Positions 21,783-34,299 of a DNA stretch of 64,000 nucleotides are shown here, piece after piece. A program made the position numbers and the translations under genes. How positions within the stretch are numbered: the first letter of the stretch is position 1; each line of letters starts with the position of its first letter. This DNA comes from Amborella trichopoda. Its lineage: Eukaryota; Streptophyta; Magnoliopsida; Amborellales; Amborellaceae. The stretch is from contig NW_006500337.1 of NCBI RefSeq assembly GCF_000471905.2, forward strand, positions 326,848 through 390,847, read 5' to 3'. The notes below the pieces were generated by a model. That model worked only from the letters and a program-made list of their open reading frames with translations, searched no databases and was not told the origin of the DNA.

Positions 21783-22015
21783 CATCCAGGGGTGGTCCAT
21801 CTTAAAACAATTGTAACTAACCGTCCAAATGTTTTTTTAATATAATTATTATTATTAGTTCTTAAAATTTATAGTTTTTTTGATATTTATGATCTCCATA
21901 TTAAAGATTATATATTCTCTAAAAATTAAGATTAAATTATATTTTAAAAATATATTTATTGCCGAGCATGCATTTCTACATGTACGGCCTTGGCTGCACG
22001 CTAACCGCGTCCATA
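21783..22015. repeat. MITE family B copy
   Basis: Counterpart of 9045-9272. The sequence just left (GGGCTGGACCGCATTTGTAC, 21748) also occurs near 19380 as GAGCTGGACCGCATTTCTAC, and pairs loosely with GCATTTCTACATGTACGG at the right end. It may therefore be a TIR element of about 270 bp. Confidence 0.55.
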
Positions 22016-22094
22016 TATAAATCAATTTAGTTTGGAACACCAATAAGGCCGATTTTTCAAACAAAATGCTGCCGGTGGAGCTTTTAATTGGGGG

Positions 22095-22475
22095 TGTGGT
22101 TTGCATAAGGCTGGGCCCTAAATAATCAAAGTAAGGTGCACTTTGAAATAGCGTCGAAAGATGTTATTTCAGTATTAAAAATCTTTGTGATGGCCTGAAA
22201 TTTTATTTTTATATCTAAATATAAAATTTAATGCTTCAAAAATAGTGTAGATCCAGCAGATTCATAAATACGTGATAATCTTGAAAATTGATGGTCCGAA
22301 AAATGTATTACAAAATACACTATTTCCAATACTTGAAATCAATTTTTTCTCATTTAATACATACTGAGGTGGAGAGGATTGATTTAAGGATTTTGGGACA
22401 ATAAAACCACCTCTTCTAATAAATTTTTGATAAGTGCCTTAATTTGATTGTTTAGGGCATCACCCTCATATAAAA
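22095..22475. mobile_element. MITE family A, complete copy
   Basis: The left end GGCCCTAAATAATCAAAGTA with AGGTGCAC pairs with the right end GTGCCTTAATTTGATTGTTT AGGGC (split here for length). The interior shares TTTGTGATGGCC and CTTGAAAATTGATGGTC with other copies. Non-coding, about 380 bp. Confidence 0.6.
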
Positions 22476-22479
22476 TTTT

Positions 22480-24505
22480 TGTCTTGAATCGGATACCCCA
22501 TAATTACCCCGTAACATAAGGTCTGAAAGACCAAATTTACCTCAAGTAGCATCACCACATCATATAAAGGACAATCCCATAACAATTTGGGGCTAAATTC
22601 TTATTATATAAGAAGTAAGAAGAAGAGGGCAATAAAAGGAAACGGAAAAGTCGACATTTTCCTGCCACATCTTTGTTGCCAGTTAGTTTTACATGAGAGA
22701 ACGTGCACACGAGGGTTCATCAAAGTACGTGAGAGAATACCTGAGGGAGCATAAGAAATCATTTAATTTAGTGTTTGAAAATCAGTGATATGGATTAAAA
22801 CCAACCAAACTAGATTGGAAATAGGTGATCTGGATCCCATAAATTATAAGGAATCAGCAAGTTCTCCCATCAACCAGCCGATTTCGAATGGTTTGTAGCG
22901 GTTCTTTAATATAATCGCCGAACTAGCTCCACATTTTATAAATTTTTTATTTTTAAAATATATGAACCAGCGGGTTTTGAGCAATTTCAGCCAATTTTGA
23001 CTGGTTCCTTGCCAAAAAACCAATGTGAAGTGGTTGGAACTAGCCCCATTTAATTTTTTAAAACCTTTTCTAGCTTTTTTTGGATCGCCAATCAGCCAAA
23101 CCAGATAAAACATCCAGAGGGTCAATGCAGTTCACTGATCCGTTTGTTAAAACCTTGATTTAATCAAAACTCAAAATGTTGCTAACTAAGATTCCAAAGA
23201 TCTATTTGATGGACCTCTGAGGATCTATTTGATTGAACCTCGAAAGATATATTTAATCTATGTGTAATTACAAAGGGAACTCATGATTTATATATATCTA
23301 TCTTCTATCTTTGCTACATTATTAAGCCAGAGTTAAAGGGTAGACTCATGTCACAAAAATAAAAAAAGACCCTAATGTTATAAATATTGTAGGTAACTAA
23401 CCTACCTTAAGTGGGGAGAGACATATAGTACTAGGCCTCTATTTTAGGAAGAAAGGCTTAGAGAGGTGGGAGAGAGAGATGCGCAGTTATCTCTAAGGGA
23501 AAGAGAAAAAAAAGCTGAAAATAATAGGATGATTTAAAAAAATCTAAAAAATATTCAAATGGTACCTATCATTAAGGGAATTGTTTCTAATTCTCTCTCA
23601 CGATCCTCTCTCTCTCTTCATCTCTCTCACATTTTAGGAACTATATATCACGATCCTTTCTCCTACCTCTTTTTTTATTCATAGTTTTACTTATCTTTAT
23701 AATATTATTCTTAAAAAATTAGTATGTGTATATCATTTTGAGAATTTGCTATGATCTCTCTCCATGGTTTGTAGAGCCTTCGTCTTTCCTTACTAATACA
23801 TGTATATCTTTTTAGAAATCTTTTGAGTTCTTTATCTATGAGGTCCTCTTTCCTCATCTCTCTAACGAGCCTTTATGAGGGAGGAAGAAGAGGATGGAGG
23901 TTCGACAATTAAAAGAAAAGAAGCTCCTTTAGTAGGAAAAAGTGGATGGAGAAAAATATCAAAAAAGAAAGTGATATATATTCACATCTATTGCATGCAT
24001 TATTTTTAAAAACAAGATACTTTCGTGGGTTTTGTATATGCACGATTTAAAAAGGGCCCCTCTCTCGTTCTTTTTAAAAAATATTAGAAACAGGTTTTAA
24101 TAAGTAAACTACCACCGATTCTCAAACTTCTCTATACCATTATTTCAACTTTCAATTTATTGCACAAGTCGTCTCTCGTCTGAGTGGTACGGTAAACTCT
24201 ATGTGATATTTTTGCTTTTTTATTTCCTTTTAGGTATTTTTTTCTTGATCCATGAATGTAAATGATTTTGTATAATATGTTCTTTGTTTTTATCTACTAA
24301 TTGGGACTTTTAATGAGAGGTTAGAGAGAATTTTGTTGAGGGCATTAATGGATTCCTTTACAAATGAGAGTTTATTTCTTTGTTTTTATTGTTTGTTATA
24401 CGTAGACAAGAAGGTAAGTTATTTCTAGAGCTTTATCGTTAGTTTTTTCTTTTTTTCTTTTTGATGAATGTTCGAAAGAAAGAAATGGTTTGTTTAATGA
24501 ATGCT
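22480..24505. other. Gene-free stretch
   Basis: No recognisable gene. The segment 22790-23155 has ends of the GTGATCTGGATCC / CTGATCCG...TTAAAACC type that recur at 46258 and 60770 and is probably a decayed MITE. The segment 23580-23640 is CT-rich (CTCTCTCACGATCC repeated). 24370-24420 has an exon-like end (GACAAGAAG then GTAAGTT), but I cannot name a product. Confidence 0.4.
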
Positions 24506-24509
24506 CGAG

Positions 24510-24975
24510 AGAGAGAATTGGGTAACCTCAATTTGTTTCACTGGCTTTTCCAATCCGGAAAAAAATCCCTTTATATGGGTAACCTCAACCTGTTGCACAT
24601 GCCTCTCCGATCTAGGAAATGAGCTGTCATGAGCTGTCATATATGATGAGTAGCCTGAGGAAGTATACACCTCTTATACCAATAGGTCCAAGTACATCAT
24701 TTCAAGTGACATTACAAGATTTATCGTCCCTCAACATGCTAATCACAGTTGCAGGCTGATCAAGATGGAGGATGTGAGCATAGGGATGTGGTTTGAAGAC
24801 AATTTCACGTCACTTCTCTTGTTCAGGATTCCCATAGCTTGAAGTTTTGCCAATATGGGTGCCTCGGGGACTACTACACAGCCCCTTATCAGTCACCACG
24901 ACAACTGATTTGTCTATGGGGCAAATTGTTGAAGGGCCATACACATTGCTACAATTTCATAAAACATCTTGAGAT
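24510..24975 (+). pseudogene. GT31 beta-1,3-galactosyltransferase pseudogene, C-terminal part
   Basis: Piecewise translation matches the C-terminal half of plant GT31 (B3GALT-type) Golgi glycosyltransferases, which add beta-1,3-galactose to N-glycans or arabinogalactan proteins. Visible blocks: GNLNLLHMPLRSRK (24570-24620), then sequence for an EEVY block, then a stretch with RLIKMEDVSIGMWFEDN (about 24760-24812), and LKFCQYGCLGDYYTAPYQSP with RQLICLW (24838-24920). Breaks: two codons that should be Trp are stops (TGA at about 24620, TAG at about 24650), a 10-bp duplication (GAGCTGTCAT twice), and a frame change near 24835. A partial second GNLNL-like block at about 24520-24560 suggests local duplication. 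The N-terminal transmembrane and lectin-like parts are missing. It is not functional. Confidence 0.75.
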
Positions 24976-25384
24976 TCCTGCTCTTCTTTTTTATAACCTC
25001 TCTCTTACATATATTTGTGTAGCATTGTAACCGCTTTCTGACAATATTCCAATACAATTTTTCGTTCACATACTTCTCTTTTTACCCCTGTCAAGCTTTC
25101 TCAAGGTCCATTTTAACTGGCTTTGTGATTGGAAGAGGAAAGAACAGATTTGATTGTTGGTAAAAGAACAGATTTGATTGTTGGTGATAGTTGGAGAGAT
25201 GATTTCATACTCTTTTGGGTTAGATGCACTTTTCCCAACTTCCTTCTATGAGAGATTTGCCTGGTTTGTATGTGTAAGTATTTGTGATGTAAAAAACAAT
25301 GATTTGTAAAAAAAAAAAAGAGAATCGGGTTTTCAAAACATTGATGTATTCCTTTGAAGAGGAGAGAGTTGTTAAATGATTTTT

Positions 25385-25505
25385 TTCTGGGTCTTTATCC
25401 ACATATATGGGGTTGGGTTTTAGAGAGAGATCAGTTGGGTTGAGAGCCTCTTTATCCACATATATGGGGCTGGGTTTTAGAGAGAGATGAGTTGGTTTGA
25501 GAGCA
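25385..25505. repeat. Tandem duplication, about 57 bp, two copies
   Basis: CTTTATCCACATATATGGGG followed by (T/C)TGGGTTTTAGAGAGAGAT occurs at about 25393 and 25450. A smaller duplication (AGAACAGATTTGATTGTTGG twice) lies at 25141-25182. Frames across this region are translations of the repeats and not genes. Confidence 0.7.
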
Positions 25506-25949
25506 TTAATGTGTTTCTTTAAGGAAGAACCATAGATGTAAATGCATAGAGAGTAAGAGAGATAGGTTGGCTTGAAAGCACTAGAAATATGCATGATGTA
25601 GGTCCAACATAGATGGGGTTGGATTTTTGAGAGAGAGAGAGACCCATACCCATGTAAAGTTTATAGTTGGTATCAACATTTATCTTAGAATCATATTTCA
25701 TCTAATATTAGTTTGAGTTTTGGTTGGAAGTAGACAAAATTGTTCGGCTCTCTCTATAGCCACATAAAATTATTCGGCTCTCTCTATAACCAATACACTT
25801 ATGTTTAAAGTAATCATTGTAACATGAGATTCTCTTTTTGAGTTTTCTACAGGCTTCTCCGATGGCAGAACTAGTTGTGCCTCGATTCTAAGTGCATTCC
25901 ACATATTGTCAAGCAAAATAATATTATCTTCTATATTTTGAAGATATTT

Positions 25950-26692
25950 NNNNNNNNNNNNNNNNNNNNNNNNNNNNNNNNNNNNNNNNNNNNNNNNNNN
26001 NNNNNNNNNNNNNNNNNNNNNNNNNNNNNNNNNNNNNNNNNNNNNNNNNNNNNNNNNNNNNNNNNNNNNNNNNNNNNNNNNNNNNNNNNNNNNNNNNNNN
26101 NNNNNNNNNNNNNNNNNNNNNNNNNNNNNNNNNNNNNNNNNNNNNNNNNNNNNNNNNNNNNNNNNNNNNNNNNNNNNNNNNNNNNNNNNNNNNNNNNNNN
26201 NNNNNNNNNNNNNNNNNNNNNNNNNNNNNNNNNNNNNNNNNNNNNNNNNNNNNNNNNNNNNNNNNNNNNNNNNNNNNNNNNNNNNNNNNNNNNNNNNNNN
26301 NNNNNNNNNNNNNNNNNNNNNNNNNNNNNNNNNNNNNNNNNNNNNNNNNNNNNNNNNNNNNNNNNNNNNNNNNNNNNNNNNNNNNNNNNNNNNNNNNNNN
26401 NNNNNNNNNNNNNNNNNNNNNNNNNNNNNNNNNNNNNNNNNNNNNNNNNNNNNNNNNNNNNNNNNNNNNNNNNNNNNNNNNNNNNNNNNNNNNNNNNNNN
26501 NNNNNNNNNNNNNNNNNNNNNNNNNNNNNNNNNNNNNNNNNNNNNNNNNNNNNNNNNNNNNNNNNNNNNNNNNNNNNNNNNNNNNNNNNNNNNNNNNNNN
26601 NNNNNNNNNNNNNNNNNNNNNNNNNNNNNNNNNNNNNNNNNNNNNNNNNNNNNNNNNNNNNNNNNNNNNNNNNNNNNNNNNNNNNNNNNNNN
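25950..26692. other. Assembly gap (743 N)
   Basis: Run of N. It is bordered on the right by the repeat also found at the first gap. Confidence 0.99.
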
Positions 26693-26760
26693 AGTATAAT
26701 GCAACGACACTTCTAGAAAATCATGTTTGTGGTATTTGTATGACTCAAAATTTTGTACAC

Positions 26761-26945
26761 ACACTCTCTTTATCTCAATAATCAATCCAAAAAAAAAAAT
26801 TGAACCCTAGATATGGTCAAAATGGGTCCCCTCCAAAAACGAATCTAGACCATTCATTTGGTGAATTTCAAGATCTTAGCCTTTATAAACTCAAAACCAT
26901 ATTCTTTTCTACCGTTGTTCATCTAATGATAATAAAGCCATCCAA
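26761..26945. repeat. Gap-flanking repeat, copy 2
   Basis: Counterpart of 11334-11535. After 26945 the two copies diverge. The stretch to 27780 holds no recognisable gene. 27440-27700 has exon-like pyrimidine tracts and AG/GT pairs but no family signature. Confidence 0.7.
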
Positions 26946-27783
26946 GATATTTGAAAATAAAAAAAAATCTTTTTAAGGTCTAGATCTAAGCATCTCACCA
27001 AAATGAACAGAACTTATGTTAATTGGGCTAAAAAAATATTTTTTATGCTGTGTTTTCAAATTTTGGGCTAAAAAAATGTTGTCTATATTGTATTTTCAAA
27101 TTTTTTGGTTTTTATGATTGTTGATTAGAATGAAAAGAGTGTATATTTCAAAATTTAGATCAAACAAATAGTCATACCATGGTTTTTGAAGGTTGTTGCA
27201 TCGTATTACTATACAACTGTTGTCATCAAAGATGATATTTTATTCACCAATATGTCCTTTTGCAAATCCAATCTCTCACTATTTTATTTTCTAAAATTTT
27301 AGAAACAAAACTATCTCATCCTCTTGATTCATAGCTCCTTCCACAAAAAAGAATCACATAATTTTCTCCTTCCAAAGATGGACTCATGGAGACAATGCAC
27401 ATTCAGGCCACAGATTTCTTCCGGATCTTAAAGTAGCGGTGACACCACCTGCTAAAGATCCTCTTTCTATCTCTTGCCTCACCCGTTTCGTGGCTCTCTC
27501 TAGCCTGGCACCGATTCCATCCTCTTTGAGATCTCTTCATGCTCTGCTCTTTCTCTCTAGTTCAGGATGGTTCTGAAGAAAACCTCCTTCACAGTAGTAT
27601 CTCTAATTTGGGAAGCCTGCACACAGTTCTATCAGTTACTCTGATTGTTTGTTCTTTTATTTTTTGTCTTTTCTGCTTTAGGGATTTCCCTCGCTTCAAC
27701 CCTGTGGACTTTGCCAAGGTAGCCAAAGGCCCACTTTTGGGTCTCTGCCATGGTAGCGAAAGGGGGGCGGAGAAGACCCTTCT

Positions 27784-27905
27784 ACAATTGGGTCTTTAGC
27801 ATCCAAAGGAGATGGAGAGATGGTCTGGTCAGTCATTCACAATTGGGTCCTTGGCATCCAAAGGAGATGGAGAGATGGTCAGTCATTCACAATTAGGTCT
27901 TTGGT
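27784..27905. repeat. 50-55-bp tandem repeat, about 2.3 copies
   Basis: ACAATTGGGTCTTTAGCATC begins at 27784, its near-copy at 27839 and a third partial copy at 27889 (ACAATTAGGTCTTTGG). The first unit has a 5-bp extra TGGTC. A related phrase (GTTGGTCTTTGGCATCC) occurs once more at 27951. Confidence 0.75.
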
Positions 27906-27980
27906 TATTCATTGCCCTTGCAACAACGTACGAAGAGAGAGACTCCATCGTTGGTCTTTGGCATCCAAAAGGGATCAGAG

Positions 27981-29970
27981 TGTTGGGTGAGTGGGGCCAT
28001 TAAAGACATCATGAGTGCTTGTAAAATGAAATGATATAGTAGAACATGAACTCAGTAGGAGTGTGGTCCATCATGGACCATACTAAGCAAACGATGTTTG
28101 CTGATACCGGACTATGCTTGATAGTCTAGGCCAATCGGTTGGGAAAAATCCATGTTACTTGAGCATAGAGTATAAATCGATAAGGGTTCTAATGGTCATC
28201 CCTTGATGAGGTCGGAGTATGCTCGGATGAATGAACCGAGGACTGTGTGACCCTTGTGTGTGATGGTGGCCTTCAAAGGCGGTTGTCAAAGCCTCATCTA
28301 TGTACTATCACATGACATGCATATTGATAGACCGTTTCAGAAAAGCAAACCACCTTTCAGGGTGAAGTGTATGCATGTAGGAGAAATACGCATATGCGTC
28401 TTAGGAGCTGCGGTTGCATCAGGTCTAAGTGACATTGGCCCGTCCCTTAGGGAGAACCTGAAATCCACATACTAGGATTACAACCCCTTGGCTCAACGGC
28501 CTAACTTTGGTGATCCACTAATAAACTCCTACATGGACTGTGGGTCATGGGAAACACTGGGTCAGTTTGATAAAGCAAGTGTGGTCTGCAGTCTACAGTT
28601 GAAGGTGGAGTGCCCCAGATTATTTATTCCTAGACCATATGGATCCTTATCTCATCTAATGAATTTCATTTATTTATTTTATGATGATATAATTTTAGAA
28701 TTATTATTTGAATTTTTCTAGATCTTTAGATACTTTATTCATAAAATTTGGATTTATAAAAATGGAGATATTGATTTTTAATATTTTAAATATTCAAGTT
28801 AATTATAAAATCATTTATTAATTTTTAAATATTTAAAAATAACATTGAGGGCAATGGGCCCACCATGCTCTAAATTGGTGGGGACAACAAAAGCCATCAG
28901 ATGGGTCGCATGCCCCAATTTTTGGGGTTTCGTATTCCCATGGGGTAGTACGTCTCACTTTTAGGGGGCTTATTTTTTGATAAAACATAATATTATGACT
29001 AGTATTATTTTATTTGATTTTTATTGATAGGATAATGGTCAAAGGAAATATAGAGATAAAGGTTCTAGCAAATTATATAATGTTGATGGTCCATTTATGG
29101 AATGGATGACTCAAATCTCTCATCTCACAAGTCACCCATGATCAATAATTCATATTCAATCTCTCAAGAAGAATCAAGCCAAAGAAAACTCTAAGAAACC
29201 TTAATATTATTTAAAGCCTATACAAATGGATTATTTCTACCCAAAATCTATACACATTATCTTTGTATCTCTCTTCTAAGAAATCTCTATTTCATTAAAC
29301 CACCCTCTCATCTTTGATCTCTCTGCCACATTGTAAAAAAAGGCTAAGATCTTTGATCTCTCTTGCCCACATCGTAAAAAGGGGCTAAGGGTTTAGGATT
29401 CTTCTCTCTCTCATATCTCAACTATGGATTTATAGTAAAAAGAGAATTCATCTCTCTCAAATTAAGTTGCTAAGGGAATTCACCTAAGGTTTGAGTTTGT
29501 GATTAAAGGGGTTCATGTTTCATTAGTGTAGTTTGGCCTAAACTTGCTCTCCCGGTTGAGATTGAAGGTTGATCATTGATCCCGCGCCATCGGATGGAGG
29601 TGAATCGGTGTAGGGTGTAATAAGCCCAGTTGAGGGTATCTTCATCACTCTTTTTTTTTTTTTTTTTTTCTTGCTATATTTAATTATATTGTCTTTATAT
29701 TTCCAAGCAAAAGAATTGTGGATATTTTCTTTAATTAAAAGAAAATTGGTTTAGTAGCATCAAAGTTTTTAAGATCTTTGATTTGTTAGTTTTATTTTAT
29801 TTGAAGCAATACTTATTGTAATAAGACTACTGGTAAGTGATATTTGCCAAAAGAAAAAGAAAATAAAGAAAATAGGGTGAAAAGAAGAATATATATATAT
29901 ATATATATTCCTCGACAAGATCACATTAGTCTTTCTTTCCAAGAGAGTCTCCATAGTTGGGTCTTAGGCA
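27981..29970 (+). mobile_element. Solo LTR, copia-type 2-kb family, plus orientation
   Basis: Starts TGTTGGG and ends in CA, flanked by the 5-bp direct repeat CAGAG (27976-27980 and 29971-29975). It is the reverse complement of the copia LTRs at 30727 and 36729, at considerable divergence. Shared phrases include ACTCAGTAGGAGTGTGG, GGTGTAATAAGCCC with GTTGAGGGTATCT, and the half around 28190-28260. No internal coding region remains, as after LTR-LTR recombination. The right boundary is less certain, because its last 28 bases also resemble sequence at 27936-27966 just left of the LTR. Confidence 0.7.
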
Positions 29971-30392
29971 CAGAGAAATGGATCATCGTCCACAGATGAG
30001 AGAGAAAAGTTCCTTGGGGTTTTTATCAAAGGCAAATAAAAAATTAATTTTTGCTCCTCGGATTTTTGCTTCTTTGCTGGTTCAATCATTACTTTCACCT
30101 CCATGGAGGGAATGCAGCTGCATTGTTAAAGAGAGCAAAGGAGAAATTGAAATGGGAAAACAGTAGAGAAAGTAAGAGGGAAAAGGTTACAACAGTAAAA
30201 GAATAATGTGAGTCAAAAAAATACTAGAGCACGTTTGGTTCGTGTGAAATTGTTTTCTTATAGGAAATGGATTTCCTAGATTTAGATTTCACATGTTTTT
30301 TTTTCTCATGTTTCGTAATACTATCTAGATTTCCTAAGAAATTGTTTTCTTTCATTTGGAAAACTATATATGCAATGTTGGTTATTCTCTCT

Positions 30393-30726
30393 TCAGAAAT
30401 CCAATCTCTCTTTCCCTCTCTAAAACCCATTTTCTCTCTCTAGAAACCCAATCTCTCTTTCCCTATTTAAGCATATTCTCTCTCTCTAAAAACCCAATAT
30501 TTCTAGCCTTTTGTAAAAATCAATTATCTTTGTCTCTCTAAAAACTCATTCTCTCTCTAGAAACTCAATCTCTCTTTCTCTTTCTAAAAACATATTCTCT
30601 TTCTCTCTCTAAAAACTCAATTTGCCTTTTTCTCTAAAAAGTTATTCTCTCTCTAGAAACCCAATCTCTCTCTAAAAACCCATTCTGTCTCTAGAAATCC
30701 AATATCTAAATTTCCATTATCTCTTT
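30393..30726. repeat. CT-rich minisatellite, left part
   Basis: Degenerate units of the type CTCTCTCTAAAAACCCAATC alternate with CTCTCTAGAAACCCAATCTC, about 20-30 bp each. The array is interrupted at 30726 by the copia element and resumes at 38667. It ends with the 5-bp target site TCTTT (30722-30726). Confidence 0.8.
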
Positions 30727-32732
30727 TGAAAGGACTTTATGATAAAGTACGATATATATATTTTAAAAAATTATTTATTCCTACACCGGCAAGATCATTT
30801 ACAATGTCCAATTACAATTAAACCACTCTTAAAAAAATAATAATAATACAATCGGCTCTCAATTGCTACCTCTTCAAATACAATTCTTTTATTCAACAAA
30901 ACTTTTATTGCTTTATGAGAAAAGAATATCAAAACGTAAATAAATATTTAAAAATATAAAATTACCGGAGATTACCTCAACCGGGCTTAGTACACCCCAC
31001 GTTGAGTCACCTCTTTCTGATGGAGCTCGCGATCTATGATCGGTATGTTGACTTCCCTATCATAGCAAAAATCTACTCAATGTCTTAATCTGGATCAAAC
31101 CTCTTAGCTTGATTTTAAAAGGATGAGAGATGGATATCAAGGGAGGGGGAGAGATCTATTAGCAAGGGGTTCACCCCTTTGCCACCCACAAATAAAAACA
31201 CCACCTAGGCTGAGGCGTGCCACCCAAAGAGAATTCCCTAAAGAGAAAAAGACACTCGATACAACTTTGAGAGAGAGAGAGGCGTGCCTCAAAATTGGGG
31301 CGTGCCTCCTTTTGGTAATCTTTCTAGAGAGAGCTAAATTTTGGGGTAGGAAGAGAGAAAATACATACGTAATTTTATGAAGGGGGAGACCTCCTTTTGT
31401 AGATTTTCTATGTCATAGATTTTACCTCAATTTGTAGGGTCAAATATCAACCGTCGATCTAGAGATATTTGTTGGGTGAGATATTTGAGTCATCCATCTC
31501 CTTGATCCACCATCAAGATTCAAAGAGATGAGCTAGAGCCTTATTTTCCATTTCCTAAATCTATTCCCATTTCCTAAATCTATTCCCATTAAATAAAAAA
31601 AATTTATATTTTAATATATCCAATCCTTAATTATTTGATCAATCAATTTTGATTCAAACAATTAGTAAATATCTCAAATATTCAACCTTATCACATAAGT
31701 TGGCTATACCTAAAAAGATAAGCCAACCAAGAGGATGAACATTCTTCTCAAGAATGTTACGTGAATGGGTGGGGGCGTGCCACCCTTTTGGTGGCTATGT
31801 GTGGGCCCCACCTCATCCACATCCTTTTAAATTTTGGGCCCCATATTTTATGGAGGTTCCAAATATTTTTTTTTTAGAAAATATTTTATTTCATATTTAG
31901 AATTTTTTAAAATCATATATTTTATTTAAAACATTGGAAAAATAATTTTTTCTAATTTATAGATTCAAATAACAAAAATAAAATATCATAAGATTCATAG
32001 AAATTCAAATAAACATTCTAAAAAAAATCACATAATATAAAATTAATTAATTTTGATGGGAATCGGATCCGTTAGATCGAAACAATTATTAATACATGGA
32101 AGCACTCCACTTTCAACTGCGAATCACAATCCGCCTAGCTTTCTCAAACTGACCCAACAGTTTCCATGATCTACAGTCCACTGTAGGGGTTTATGATTGG
32201 ACCACCAAAGTCAACCAATAAACTAAAAGACACAATCATAGTTTATGGATTTCAGGTTCTCTCTTAGAGACAAAAATCATGGTCTTCCTGACCATGATGC
32301 AACCATGACTCTATGGTGCATAGGAGTAATCTCTCGGACATGTACATGTTTCACCCTCATTGACAAATCTCAAAACGACTATGTATGTACATATCGTGTG
32401 ATGATATAACGATGAGGTTTTAGCCTTGTCTCTAAAGGCTATTCATCACACGCAAGTGCCTCACAGTCAATTGGCTCTCATCTGGGCATACTCCGACCTC
32501 ATTATGGGATAACCCACCAAACCTTTCTCGGTAGATCCCTATGCCCAGGTATCTTGGGTTTTTCTAAACCTCAGCGGGCCTAGCTCGTCGAGCTTAGTAC
32601 GAGTATCAGCAAATAACATTTACCTAGTATGGTCTACATAAGGACCACACTCCCACTGAGTTTATATTTCATTTATTAAATATGTTTTACACAGTTTCTC
32701 ATAAGGTCTTTAAAGGCCACATAAACCCAACA
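30727..32732 (-). repeat. 3' LTR of the copia element
   Basis: Begins TGTTGGGTTTATGTGG on the minus strand (at 32732) and ends ...CTTTCA (at 30727), giving the usual TG...CA ends. It carries an extra CTATTCCCATTTCCTAAAT duplication at about 31555-31590 that the 5' LTR lacks. Confidence 0.9.
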
Positions 32733-32742
32733 TCTCCCACTT
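32733..32742 (-). other. Polypurine tract of the copia element
   Basis: AAGTGGGAGA lies directly before the TGTTGGG start of the 3' LTR on the minus strand, the usual copia second-strand primer site. Confidence 0.85.
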
Positions 32743-32756
32743 AGCTTTTGGAGGCT

Positions 32757-33308
32757 TTACAATCTCTCTTCATCACTTTTTCTCATTCCCATCTCCCTTA
32801 CATGTTTTGTAAAAACATTTGGAACTAGTCCTTTGCTGAGTGGATCAGCTATCATCACCTCAATAGGTATGTAGTTGATGTCAATCTCTCCGCACTGCAC
32901 CTCATTGCACAGATGATAGAAGAAGAGCTTTATATGCTTAGAATTTTTATGGAATTTGGGCTCCTTAGATAAGCATATAGCGGCCGTATTGTCGCAGTAG
33001 AGTCTCACAGCCCCACATTGTATTGGCTTGAAATTAAGTTGGTTAAGATATTTCCTAATCCATACAACCTTTTTGGTTGCCAAGCAACTTGCCACGTATT
33101 CTGATTTCATAGTAGACAATGATACTACATCCTGTTTCTTTGACTTCAAAGAAACAGTTCTTCTTCCAAGCATGAACACATATCCAGATGTTGATTTTGC
33201 ATCATCTGGATCCCCTTGATAGCTTTCATCGGAATATCCTTCAAGAGCGATTTTTGATCCTCCCCCATATGTAAGTGCATAATTCACAGTCCCTTTCAAG
33301 TATCTCAA
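32757..33308 (-). pseudogene. Copia RNase H domain
   Basis: A 183-residue open frame with the full copia RNase H pattern: MRYLKGTVNYAL, YSDESYQGDPDDAKSTSGYV, SKKQDVVSLSTMKSEYVA, LYCDNTAAICLSKEP and IADPLSKGL. The frame is open but detached from the RT by stops upstream. The Met is therefore internal rather than a true start. Confidence 0.85.
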
Positions 33309-33399
33309 AATTCTCTTAACTGCTTTCCATTATTCCACTCCTGGATTGCATTAGAACCAGCTAACCATGCTCATGACGAAGACAAGTCAAGTCTTGTCC

Positions 33400-34230
33400 C
33401 TATCATTGCATACATAAGGGATCCCACTGCACTTCTATATGGTACTCTCTCCATGATTTTCATTTCCTCTACGTCGTCGTCACTAAGGCACATTTTATTA
33501 CTAAGCTTTGTTTCTGGTCAATCAGGGTTGTCATGGGCTAACATTTATCCATGTCAAACCTTTTCAATACCATCTTGCAATATATCATTTGGAAAAGTTC
33601 AATGGTTCTCTTCGCTATGTTTCTTACAATCCTTATGCCCAACACATATGAAGTTTCCTCAAGATCCTTCATATCAAAGTGTTGTGCAAAGAATTTCTTA
33701 GTTTTCAACACGAGGTTTATTGAGCTACTAATTATCAGCATATCATCCACATATAGATAGATGAATATGACATCACTCCCCCTGACCTTTTTAAAGATAC
33801 AAAAGTCTTCTTGGTTAGGGATAAATCCTGCCAAAGACATAGTTCCTTAGAATTTAAGGTACCACTGGTACGATGTTTTTTTTAAGCCATAAAGGGATTT
33901 ATTAAGTTTGCATACTAGGTTCTTTTTTCTCTTTTTTTCAAATCCCTCAGGTTGTTTCATATAAATTTCTTCTTCTAAATCCTCATTCAATAAAGTTGTC
34001 TTTACATTCATTTTGATGGAATTCAAAGTCAAAATGGCTGTTATGCTATAAGTATTCTAATGGATTGAAACTTAACAACTGGTAAAAAGGTCTCTTCATA
34101 GACTATTCCTTCTTTTTGGTTAAATCACTTAGCTATTAGTCTAGCCTTGTATTTTTCTAGCTTCCCTTTTGAGTTAAGTTTTTTCTTAAAAATCCACTTG
34201 CATCTTATGGCTCTTTGGTCTCGAGGTAGA
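33400..34230 (-). pseudogene. Copia reverse transcriptase, broken
   Basis: Two frames carry RT pieces. 34032-33847 reads EEEIYMKQPEGFEKK and LNKSLYGLKK, and 33840-33538 contains the catalytic YVDD box (FIYLYVDDMLIIS at about 33765-33725) and LGIRIVRN. They are separated by a stop near 33841, and flanking sequence needs further frame changes. Confidence 0.85.
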
Positions 34231-34299
34231 GGTACTAATTCCCAAACATGATTTTGGTTAATATAAGAGTATTCATCTTTCATGGTTTCTACTCAATAG

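Noticed and set aside
22844-23125. Minus-strand frame of 93 codons
   Set aside because: It sits in a MITE-like segment with GATCTGGATCC/GATCCG ends and shows no family motif.
25875-26785. Open frames of about 275-285 codons on both strands
   Set aside because: They consist almost entirely of the N run at 25950-26692. The same applies to the small frames over 11230-11333.
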